From NCBI GenBank assembly GCA_000378025.1, contig KB899087.1, positions 1,054,001 to 1,118,000 on the forward strand: a DNA stretch of 64,000 bases, in the 5' to 3' direction. Source of the DNA: Xanthobacteraceae bacterium 501b. Its GTDB lineage: Bacteria; Pseudomonadota; Alphaproteobacteria; Rhizobiales; Xanthobacteraceae. The notes under the pieces are model-generated. The model saw nothing but the letters and a program-made list of their open reading frames with translations, had not been told where the DNA came from and made no database searches. Each line of letters opens with the position of its first letter. The stretch's first letter is position 1. The translations under genes were made by a program, and so were the position numbers. This document shows, in pieces, positions 56,900 to 64,000 of the stretch.

Positions 56900-58336
56900 T
56901 TACGCTGGCGCAGCGGCGCCTGTCTGGTCGGCGATGCGGGCGAGCGATTCCTCCCGGCCCAGCACCGTGAGAACGTCAAAGATACCGGGCGAGGTGGTCT
57001 TGCCGGTCACGGCCGCGCGCAGTGGTTGGGCCAGCATGCCGAGCTTAACCCCTTGCGCCTCAGCCACCGCTCGCACCGCCGCCTCGGTCTCGGCAGCGTT
57101 CCATTCGCTCACCGCCGCGAGCTGTCCGGCAGCGGCCGCCAGCAGCCGGCGAGCGTCCTCCGTGAGCAGTGCCTGCGCCTTTTCTTCCAGGGGCAGCGGG
57201 CGCGTCCGCCAGATATAGGCTGAGTTTTCAATGAGTTCGAGCAGGGTCTTGGCGCGCTCCTTCAGTCCCGGCATGGCGGTGAGCAGCTGGGCGCGGCGCT
57301 CCGGCGTCAGCGCGGCGGCGATTGTGGCGCCGTCGGGAATATGCGGGAGCAGGGCGTCGATGGCCTCGATCAGCTCGGCGTCGGGGGTCGAGCGGATATA
57401 CAGGCCGTTGATGTTCTCCAGCTTGGCGAAGTCGAAGCGCGCCGCCGAGCGGCCGACCCGGTCGAGGTCGAACAGGCGGGTCATCTCCTCGGTGGAGAAG
57501 ATCTCCTGGTCGCCATGGCTCCAGCCGAGGCGGACGAGGTAGTTGCGCAGCGCGGCGGGCAGGTAGCCCATGGCCCGATACGCATCGACGCCGAGCGCAC
57601 CATGCCGCTTGGAGAGCTTCGCCCCGTCCGGCCCATGGATCAGCGGGATGTGCGCCATCTTCGGCACCCCCCAGCCTAGCGCATGGTAGATCTGCGTCTG
57701 ACGCGCAGCATTGGTGAGGTGATCGTCGCCTCGGATGATGTGGGTGACGTTCATGTCGTGGTCGTCCACCACCACCGAGAGCATATAGGTCGGGGTGCCA
57801 TCGGAACGCAGCAGGACGAGGTCGTCGAGGTCCTTGTTGGGAATCACCACCCGGCCCTGCACGAGGTCGTCGATGACGGTCTCGCCCTCGGTCGGCGCCT
57901 TCAGGCGGAACACCGGCTTGCGGTCGGCCGGCGCGTCCGCCGGGTCGCGGTCGCGCCAGCGCCCGTCATAGCGCGGTGGGCGGCCCTCTTTGCGGGCGGT
58001 CTCGCGCATCTCCTCCAACTCCGCCGCGCTGGCGTAGCAGGGATAGGCGCGGCCGGCGGCGATCATCTGCTCCACCGCCTCGCGGTGCCTTTCGGCCCGG
58101 GCGAACTGGTAGATCACCTCGCCGGACCAGTCGATGCCGAGCCATTTCAGCCCGTCGATGATGGCGTCGATCGCCTCCGGGGTGGAGCGCTGGCGGTCGG
58201 TGTCCTCGATGCGCAGCAGCATCGTGCCGCCCTTGGCGCGGGCATAGAGCCAGTTGAACAGCGCGGTGCGGGCGCCGCCAATGTGCAGGAAGCCGGTGGG
58301 CGAGGGGGCGAAGCGGGTAACGACGGTCTCGGACAT
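56900..58336 (-). CDS. gltX: Glutamyl-tRNA synthetase
   Basis: GltX (478 residues) charges tRNA-Glu. [20 protein letters not shown] at the start contains the HIGH-type motif (HIGG), and [12 protein letters not shown] the KMSKS-type motif. The ATG at 58336 ([11 protein letters not shown]) follows AAGAGA and fits the family; the frame open to 58402 is an extension. Whether this copy is the discriminating or non-discriminating type cannot be judged from the sequence alone. Confidence 0.96.
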   Translation of the reverse strand: MSETVVTRFAPSPTGFLHIGGARTALFNWLYARAKGGTMLLRIEDTDRQRSTPEAIDAIIDGLKWLGIDWSGEVIYQFARAERHREAVEQMIAAGRAYPCYASAAELEEMRETARKEGRPPRYDGRWRDRDPADAPADRKPVFRLKAPTEGETVIDDLVQGRVVIPNKDLDDLVLLRSDGTPTYMLSVVVDDHDMNVTHIIRGDDHLTNAARQTQIYHALGWGVPKMAHIPLIHGPDGAKLSKRHGALGVDAYRAMGYLPAALRNYLVRLGWSHGDQEIFSTEEMTRLFDLDRVGRSAARFDFAKLENINGLYIRSTPDAELIEAIDALLPHIPDGATIAAALTPERRAQLLTAMPGLKERAKTLLELIENSAYIWRTRPLPLEEKAQALLTEDARRLLAAAAGQLAAVSEWNAAETEAAVRAVAEAQGVKLGMLAQPLRAAVTGKTTSPGIFDVLTVLGREESLARIADQTGAAAPA

Positions 58337-58518
58337 ATCTCTTCCGTCTGCGCCGGAGGGACGGCGGCGAAGCATGGCGGGCGCGGAGCGTGCGTGTACC
58401 ATAGGAGTACGATGCGGGAAAAGCGGGCCTTCCGCCGGGGCTGGACCGCAACGGGCCGCGCGCCGCGTGACAAGGCAGCAGGACAGGGCAGCGAAACACG
58501 CGCAAGGGGCATCGGGGG

Positions 58519-60903
58519 ATGCACGAGCCGCCGCAGCTGGGGCCGGGAGACGCGCCGCGTCGGCGCGCGCGGGCGGCTGTGCTCGGCGCGGGGCGGGCGA
58601 GGCGGCACCCGAACGACTGGCGCCTGCCGCAACTGTCTCTGGCGGGGCTCTGGCACGGCGCGGCGACGGCGCTGGCGCGCGAGCTCGACGACCGGCGCGG
58701 CTTCCTGTTCCTGCCGATCGGCTTTTCCGCCGGCGCCGCGCTCTATTTCGCCGCGCCGCAGGAGCCCCTGCCCTATGCCGGCTTTGTGCCGGCCCTCGCC
58801 TTTGCCGGCCTTGCTGTGGCGGCGCGGGCGCGGCCCCTCGCCTTCCATCTGCTGGCGCTGCTCGCCGTCATCGCCGCCGGTTTCGCGGTGGCGGCGCTGC
58901 AGGTGCAGCTGATGGCGCATCCGGTGCTGGGCCGAACGCTGAACGCGGTTGAGCTGCGCGGCTATGTCGAGGCGGCCGAGCTTCGCCCGCGCGGCAGCCG
59001 CATCACCCTCGCCGTCACCGGCATGGAGCGCGCCGGGGTGGAAATGCCGAGGCGGGTGCGCGTCACCCTCGCCGGTCGGCAGCCGCCGGCGGTGGGCAGC
59101 CATGTGACACTGCGCGCCACGCTCGGCCCCCCGCCGGGGCCGTCCTATCCCGGCGGCTTCGATTTCGGGCGGGCGATCTGGCTGGATGGCATCGGTGCCA
59201 CCGGATATGCGCTCGGCCGGCCGCAGCTGAGCCCCGCAGCTGTCGCGCCGCCGCCGGGGCTGGCGCTGACCACCTGGCTCGACGGCACGCGGCACGCCAT
59301 CGCCGCACGCATCCGCGCGGCGCTGCCGGGGGAGGAGGGGGGCGTCGCGGTCGCGCTCGTTACCGGGCTGCGGGACGCGGTGCCGGAATCGATCGAGGAA
59401 AGTATGCGGATCTCCGGACTGTCGCATGTGCTGTCGATTTCCGGCCTGCACATGGCGCTGGTGGCGAGTACCGTGTTCTTCCTGGCGCGGGCGCTGCTGG
59501 CGCTGGTGGCGGATCTCGCGCTCTACCGGCCGATCAAGGCCTGGGCGGCGCTGCCGGCCATGCTGTCCGCCAGCTTCTACCTGCTGCTCTCCGGCGCCGA
59601 GGTGCCGACCCAGCGCGCCTATGTGATGACGTTGCTGGTCCTGGCCGGCATCGTGCTCGGCCGGCCGGCACTGACCTTGCGGACGCTGGCGGTGGCGGCG
59701 CTGGTGCTGCTCATAGTGTCGCCCCGGGCGGTGCTCGATCCGGGGGCGCAGATGTCGTTCGCCGCCACGCTCGGGCTGATCGCGGCCTATGAGCGTTTCG
59801 GCTTCCTCATCACCCTTCCCTCCGAGAAGGCCGGCCGCTGGCTCGGGCTGCCGGGGCGCTATATCGCGGCACTGGTGCTGGCGTCGCTGGCGGCAGGTCT
59901 GGCGACAGCACCCTATGCCGCCTATCACTTTCAGCGCCTGGCGCCGCTGAGCCTGCTGGCCAATCTCGGCGCCATGCCGGTCGTGTCGTTCGTCGTCATG
60001 CCGGCGGGGCTCGCCGGCTCGATCCTGATGCCGTTTGGCTGGGACGATCCGGCCTGGCGGCTGATGGGCTGGGGCCTCGCCCGCATGCGGGACATCTCCG
60101 ATCTGGTCGCGGCGCTGCCCGGCGCCGATCGCGGCGTGCCAGCCATGCCGATGGCCAGCCTGGTGCTGATCAGCCTCGGATTGATGGTGCTGTGCCTCGC
60201 GCGCACAAGGCTGGTTGGTCTCGCGCCGCTGCTGGCGCTCGCCGGCATCGCCACGGCGGCGACGGCGCCGCGTCCCGACCTGCTGGTCGATGCCGAGGCG
60301 CGCACGGTGGCGGTGCGTGGCAGGGATGGCACTCTCGCCTTCATGGGCGACCGCGACACCGGAATCGGCGGGCGCTTTGCGGTTGAGCAGTGGTTGAGCG
60401 CGGACGGGCAGCGGGCGCGCTTCGGCGCGAGTGACCTGACCGCCGCCGCGGCCTGCGATCCGCTTGGTTGCACGCTTCCCCTGCCGGATGGGCGGCTGGT
60501 GGCGGTGTCGCGCGACCGAGATTCGCTGGAAGATGATTGCCGCCTGGCGGCTGTGCTGGTGACGCCCTACGCGCCGCCTCTCGACTGCGCGGCGACGGTG
60601 ATCCACCGCGACGTGCGCACGGCCATCGGCGGAGTCGCCGGCACACTGATGCCGGATGGCAGCCTTGCTCTCGCCAGCGCGCGCCCGGCGCAGGGAACGC
60701 GGCCCTGGGAGCCGAAAGTCCCATCTCCGCCACCTCCAGAGCCGGAGCGCGGCGGGGATGCCCGCGGCTCGCCTCCGAGTAAAAACGCAACCAAGCCGGC
60801 CGCTACGTCGCCGCCTGCCATCTCTGGCCCCGCCCAGGCGATCGACGCGCCGCTTTTCTCCTCGTCCGAGATAGAGCCGGCTGCCGCCGACGATCCTCAG
60901 TAG
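58519..60903 (+). CDS. comEC: ComEC/Rec2-type DNA-uptake channel protein, no lactamase domain
   Basis: The 794-residue protein belongs to the ComEC/Rec2 family, which carries transforming DNA across the inner membrane. The N-terminal helices and a DUF4131-like soluble domain (about 130-240) precede the competence domain, marked by [17 protein letters not shown] at about 298-314 and further helices to about residue 580. The C-terminal 200 residues lack any HxHxDH motif, so the metallo-beta-lactamase domain seen in Bacillus or Thermus ComEC is missing or degenerate. The last 100 residues are proline-rich. It is divergent from gltX and overlaps the end of the convergent lexA gene by seven bases. 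Confidence 0.88.
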   Translation: MHEPPQLGPGDAPRRRARAAVLGAGRARRHPNDWRLPQLSLAGLWHGAATALARELDDRRGFLFLPIGFSAGAALYFAAPQEPLPYAGFVPALAFAGLAVAARARPLAFHLLALLAVIAAGFAVAALQVQLMAHPVLGRTLNAVELRGYVEAAELRPRGSRITLAVTGMERAGVEMPRRVRVTLAGRQPPAVGSHVTLRATLGPPPGPSYPGGFDFGRAIWLDGIGATGYALGRPQLSPAAVAPPPGLALTTWLDGTRHAIAARIRAALPGEEGGVAVALVTGLRDAVPESIEESMRISGLSHVLSISGLHMALVASTVFFLARALLALVADLALYRPIKAWAALPAMLSASFYLLLSGAEVPTQRAYVMTLLVLAGIVLGRPALTLRTLAVAALVLLIVSPRAVLDPGAQMSFAATLGLIAAYERFGFLITLPSEKAGRWLGLPGRYIAALVLASLAAGLATAPYAAYHFQRLAPLSLLANLGAMPVVSFVVMPAGLAGSILMPFGWDDPAWRLMGWGLARMRDISDLVAALPGADRGVPAMPMASLVLISLGLMVLCLARTRLVGLAPLLALAGIATAATAPRPDLLVDAEARTVAVRGRDGTLAFMGDRDTGIGGRFAVEQWLSADGQRARFGASDLTAAAACDPLGCTLPLPDGRLVAVSRDRDSLEDDCRLAAVLVTPYAPPLDCAATVIHRDVRTAIGGVAGTLMPDGSLALASARPAQGTRPWEPKVPSPPPPEPERGGDARGSPPSKNATKPAATSPPAISGPAQAIDAPLFSSSEIEPAAADDPQ

Positions 60904-61592
60904 CGGCGGAACAGCCCGACCAGCTTGCCCTGGATGCGAACCCTATCCGGGCCGAAAATGCGTGTCTCATAGGCCGGGTTGGCGGCCTCAAGCGCCACTG
61001 AGGCGCCCTTGCGGCGCAGGCGCTTGAGTGTGGCTTCCTCGTCATCGATCAGCGCGACGACGATCTCGCCGGTGATGGCGGCGTCGCATTTGCGGATCAG
61101 CGCCAGATCGCCATCGAGAATGCCGGCCTCGATCATCGAATCGCCGCGCACTTCCAGCGCGTAATGTTCGCCGCCCGACAGCATTTCCGGTGGCATGCCG
61201 ATGGTGTGGTCGCGCGACTGGATGGCGGAAATCGGCGTGCCGGCGGCGATACGGCCCATGACCGGGATCGATACGACGCGGCGGTCGCCATCGTCGTCCG
61301 ACGCGGGGCGCACCTTGCCGAGATTGCCCTCGATGACATTGGGGGAGAAGCTGCGGACAGGCTTCGCGGGCTGCGCGTCCTCCGGCAGGCGGACAACTTC
61401 CAGCGCGCGCGCCCGGTTTGGCAGGCGGCGGATGAAGCCGCGCTCTTCCAATGCGGTGATCAGCCGGTGGATGCCAGACTTCGAGCGCAGGTCCAGCGCC
61501 TCCTTCATTTCCTCGAACGAAGGCGGCACGCCGTCCTGCTGGAGGCGTTCATTGATGAACAGAAGCAGCTCATGCTGTTTGCGGGTGAGCAT
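60897..61592 (-). CDS. lexA: SOS repressor LexA
   Basis: LexA (231 residues) represses the SOS regulon and cleaves itself when RecA is activated. The N-terminal winged helix starts [18 protein letters not shown]; the cleavage site is the Ala117-Gly118 bond in [10 protein letters not shown]; the catalytic Ser152 is in [14 protein letters not shown] and Lys190 in ATLKRLRRK. The ATG at 61592 is used; the TTG just before it is unlikely. A LexA box lies in its promoter. Downstream it runs into comEC tail to tail. Confidence 0.97.
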   Translation of the reverse strand: MLTRKQHELLLFINERLQQDGVPPSFEEMKEALDLRSKSGIHRLITALEERGFIRRLPNRARALEVVRLPEDAQPAKPVRSFSPNVIEGNLGKVRPASDDDGDRRVVSIPVMGRIAAGTPISAIQSRDHTIGMPPEMLSGGEHYALEVRGDSMIEAGILDGDLALIRKCDAAITGEIVVALIDDEEATLKRLRRKGASVALEAANPAYETRIFGPDRVRIQGKLVGLFRRY

Positions 61593-61644
61593 CAAGAGAA
61601 CCCCGTCTGCCGGCCGATGCCGAAACGAAACAAATCACGAACAA

Positions 61645-61673
61645 AGACTAGCCGTTCTTATTGTGTTCCACAA
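61645..61673 (-). promoter_or_regulatory. lexA promoter
   Basis: On the minus strand TTGTGG (61668-61673) and TAGTCT (61645-61650) are 17 bases apart. The spacer is occupied almost entirely by the LexA box. Confidence 0.5.
61654..61668 (-). promoter_or_regulatory. LexA (SOS) box of lexA
   Basis: GTTC TTATTGT GTTC on the plus strand (GAAC ACAATAA GAAC on the minus strand) matches the alphaproteobacterial SOS box exactly and lies 62 bases before the lexA start, consistent with autorepression. Confidence 0.9.
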
Positions 61674-61817
61674 TGGGTAAAGGGAGCCTAAACGCCCGCC
61701 GGCCCGCCACAATCACGCTGGCGATGGCGAATGGTGGACGCCGGGAGCGGCGGGCGGGCGGCCAAGGCGGCGCAATGTGCCGCCGTTGCGGTAGGCCAGC
61801 CAGGTCGCAGAGCGCGG

Positions 61818-62531
61818 TCAAAGCGTCTGGGCGTATTGCTCATAGGCGTCGTGCACGATGGCGATATGGTCGCGCATGGCTGTGGCGGCGCCGTCGCGAT
61901 CGCCGCGCAGGATGGCGGTGGTCACCCGGTCATGTTCGGCATGCGAGAGCGCCAGCCGCCCCAGCGCGCGGAACTGGGCTCGGCGGAAAGGCGAGAGCCG
62001 GCGGCGCGTGCCCAGCGTCAGCTCGATCAGATAGTCATTATGGCTGCCGGCATAGATCGAGGTGTGGAACTGTTCATTGGCCTCGCGATAGGCCGCAAAG
62101 TCGCCCAGTCGCATGAGTTCGCCCATGCCGAAATGCAGACGCTCCAGCTGCTGCCGCTCCGGCGGCGTCATATTGAGCGCACTAATTCCGGCGCAGAGCG
62201 CTTCCAGCTCGGCCATCACCTCGAACATGTTCTGCAGCCGCGCGACGCTCGGGCGCGCCACCACGGCGCCGCGATGCGGGCGGGCATCCACCAGGCCCGA
62301 GGCGGCCAGCTCGCGCAGCGCTTCGCGCACGGGGGTGCGCGACACGCCGAAGCGGGAGGCGAGGGCGGTCTCGTCCAGTGCCGTGCCGGGCGGCAGCGCA
62401 CCGCGGGTAATCTCGTCGGCCAATTGCATGCGCAACTCCTCGGCCCGCGTCACGCGCAAGGGGCGAGCGCCATTGGTGCGGGCGCCGGTGGTTGGCCGAT
62501 CAAGGGGCAGGCGGACGGGCAGCACCGACAT
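61818..62531 (-). CDS. GntR-family transcriptional regulator (FadR/FCD type)
   Basis: The 237-residue protein has an N-terminal winged helix-turn-helix (ETALASRFGVSRTPVREALR with ELAASGLVDARPHRGAVVAR) and a C-terminal all-helical FCD ligand-binding domain (FEVMAELEALCAGI, EHDRVTTAILRGDRDGAATA, the histidines being likely metal ligands). Such regulators respond to small organic acids. The ATG at 62531 is used; a GTG four codons earlier is possible and neither has a clear ribosome binding site. It lies 84 bases downstream of the hpxZ-like gene in the same direction and may control it. Confidence 0.85.
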   Translation of the reverse strand: MSVLPVRLPLDRPTTGARTNGARPLRVTRAEELRMQLADEITRGALPPGTALDETALASRFGVSRTPVREALRELAASGLVDARPHRGAVVARPSVARLQNMFEVMAELEALCAGISALNMTPPERQQLERLHFGMGELMRLGDFAAYREANEQFHTSIYAGSHNDYLIELTLGTRRRLSPFRRAQFRALGRLALSHAEHDRVTTAILRGDRDGAATAMRDHIAIVHDAYEQYAQTL

Positions 62532-62615
62532 GAGCAAACACACGACAGACAGAAGCGCCCGAACGCCGGGCGACCACTGGCATCTTTAGCCGTCGCACCG
62601 GGCTTCACCAAGAGC

Positions 62616-62996
62616 TCAGAGGGGATCGTCGATCACGCTGACATGCGCGGCGGCGACCTTCCAGCCCTGCGGGGTCCGCATCCATGTCTGCATCTGCCGG
62701 CCGATGCGACCCGCCGCACGCCGAAACAAGGTGGAGGCTACCGCCATGTCGCGGCCATAGGTGGTGATGACCGTGCCTTCCAGCGTGCGCTCCAGCCCGG
62801 CGGGTGAGCGGGCGGCGCGAAAGGCACGGATGGCCTCGATGCCATAGAGATTCTCACCGCCGCCATAGCGGATCGTGCGGGCATCGTCCCAGAACAGCGC
62901 GTCGAGCGCGGCGACATCATTGCCGACCAGCGCCCGCTCATAACGCTCGAAGGCGGCGCGGACCTCGGCCACCACTTCGGGAAGATCGATGTCCAT
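62616..62996 (-). CDS. hpxZ: HpxZ/AtzH-like protein (NTF2-like, DUF3225)
   Basis: The 126-residue protein has the NTF2-like fold pattern of the HpxZ/AtzH family: [20 protein letters not shown] near the start, [20 protein letters not shown], and a final [20 protein letters not shown]. In Klebsiella and Pseudomonas, family members accompany amidase-signature hydrolases acting on oxalurate or on biuret derivatives. No amidase or other pathway gene is present beside it here. The ATG at 62996 fits the family length. It lies 57 bases after moeA. Confidence 0.8.
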   Translation of the reverse strand: MDIDLPEVVAEVRAAFERYERALVGNDVAALDALFWDDARTIRYGGGENLYGIEAIRAFRAARSPAGLERTLEGTVITTYGRDMAVASTLFRRAAGRIGRQMQTWMRTPQGWKVAAAHVSVIDDPL

Positions 62997-63053
62997 GCGC
63001 GGCCCCTCATCTCGCTGGCGAAGGCCTGAGCACACAGGCGCGCGGTGGCGGCG

Positions 63054-64000
63054 TCAATCCTCCAGCCGCAGAATCTCGCACATCTCACCGGCTTCGGCCG
63101 CCGGGGCATGCGGGCGGCGGACGAGAAGAATGTCGGCGCGGGCGAGGTTGCGCAGCATGGAACTGTCCTGTACCGGCAGCGCCCGCACCAGCGGCACGCC
63201 GTCGGTATGGCCGACGATTTCCGCCCGCTGGAAATCCATGCGCTGCTCGTTCGCCTTCACATCGGCCGCGAGGCGGGCGGGCACGAGTTCGGGATGGGCC
63301 GGCACCGCAAGCCCCTGCAGCGCCTTGATGAGCGGCACCAGGAACAGCAGCGCGCAGACATGGGCCGAAACGGGGTTGCCGGGAAGCCCGAGCACCTGCG
63401 TCTGCGTCGCGGCGGCGCGGCCGAACATCAGCGGCTTGCCGGGACGGAGCGCGATCTTGTGGACCGCCAGCGCGACGCCCTGCGCGGTGAGAGCGGGGGC
63501 GATCAGGTCATGGTCGCCGACCGAGGCACCGCCCGTCGTCACCAGCACGTCGAAGCCGCCATCGAGGGCGGCGCGCACGCCCGCCTGGGTCGCCTCCATC
63601 GTGTCGGGCAGAATGCCGAGATCCGTCACCTCGGCCCCGGTGGCGAGGGCCAGCGCAGCGACCGAATAGAGATTGGAGACGATGACCTGATGCGGGTTTG
63701 CCCCCGCGCCCGGGCGCACCAGCTCGTCGCCGGTGGAGAGCAGGGCGACGCGCGGCCGGCGCGCCACGCTTACCGTGTCGACATCGCCAGCCGCGACCAA
63801 TGCGAGGTCGCGCGCCCGCAGGCGGTGGCCTTGCGGCAGCAGCGTCTCGCCGGCGGCGAAGTCGCCACCCGCGCGGCGGATGTGCCGGCCTTGTGTCGCC
63901 GCCTCGGTGAGGGTGATGGCGTTGCCCTCGCGGCGGGTGTCTTCCTGGATGATGATGGCGTCGGCACCCTCGGGCAGCACCGCGCCGGTGAAGATGCGGA
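63054..64000 (-). CDS. moeA: Molybdopterin molybdenumtransferase MoeA (N-terminal part outside window)
   Basis: The frame is open to the window edge, giving about 315 C-terminal residues. MoeA inserts molybdenum into molybdopterin-AMP. RIFTGAVLPEGADAIIIQED, STGDELV, TGGASVGDHDLI and LGLPGNPVSAHVCALLFLVP are family motifs in the usual order, and the C-terminal beta domain is complete. In related genomes moeA is directly followed by lexA; here two other genes lie between them. Confidence 0.95.
   Translation of the reverse strand, partial: RIFTGAVLPEGADAIIIQEDTRREGNAITLTEAATQGRHIRRAGGDFAAGETLLPQGHRLRARDLALVAAGDVDTVSVARRPRVALLSTGDELVRPGAGANPHQVIVSNLYSVAALALATGAEVTDLGILPDTMEATQAGVRAALDGGFDVLVTTGGASVGDHDLIAPALTAQGVALAVHKIALRPGKPLMFGRAAATQTQVLGLPGNPVSAHVCALLFLVPLIKALQGLAVPAHPELVPARLAADVKANEQRMDFQRAEIVGHTDGVPLVRALPVQDSSMLRNLARADILLVRRPHAPAAEAGEMCEILRLED

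Overview
This 64 kb window is an ordinary, gene-dense piece of an alphaproteobacterial chromosome. The high GC content, the gene order and the protein types point to the Hyphomicrobiales (Rhizobiales), most probably a Xanthobacteraceae-like lineage; the family assignment is inferred from gene content and not from any search. There are no insertion sequences, prophage genes or CRISPR arrays. Nearly everything is core housekeeping, with a few small accessory insertions.

Layout. (1) 1-2450: end of surE, then pcm and an nlpD-like lipoprotein gene. (2) 2547-7930: a reverse-strand P-loop ATPase gene, then the yajC-secD-secF translocase operon continuing into an Mth938-domain gene and a squalene/phytoene-synthase-family gene. 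(3) 7940-11145: kdsD-kdsA (KDO synthesis) on the reverse strand, then an AI-2E-family permease. (4) 11258-13651: tRNA-Asp(GTC), a small secreted proline-rich protein and an alanine/sodium symporter whose leader carries a perfect 18-bp inverted repeat. (5) 14145-28991: a complete 14-gene nuoA-N operon (respiratory complex I) with one extra small membrane-protein gene between nuoH and nuoI and a possible leader peptide before nuoJ. (6) 28994-35424 and on to 36142: birA, rnj, mce, a DUF1467 gene, proS and lolC-lolD. (7) 36230-40002: a promoter bracketed by two SOS (LexA) boxes, driving a 32-residue single-pass membrane peptide, followed by dnaE. (8) 40431-41372: a sulfotransferase gene with an AT-rich front. 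(9) 41550-55232: the rpsB-tsf-pyrH-frr-uppS-cdsA-rseP-bamA-lpxD-fabZ-lpxA-lpxI-lpxB cluster for translation and envelope biogenesis. (10) 55357-61592: gltA and gltX (reverse), comEC (forward) and lexA (reverse, with an SOS box in its promoter). (11) 61818-64000: gntR and hpxZ/atzH-like genes, then the end of moeA.

How it fits together. The window covers protein export (Sec), lipoprotein release (Lol), outer-membrane assembly (BamA, RseP) and lipid A/KDO synthesis (LpxD/A/I/B, FabZ, KdsA/D), alongside the respiratory NADH dehydrogenase and core translation factors. The most interesting regulatory thread is the SOS response: lexA and its own operator lie at 61.6 kb, and a second, doubled LexA operator at 36.2 kb controls a tiny membrane protein next to the replicative polymerase gene. 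By size, membrane topology and regulation this peptide resembles SidA, the SOS-induced division inhibitor of Caulobacter, but sequence homology was not tested.
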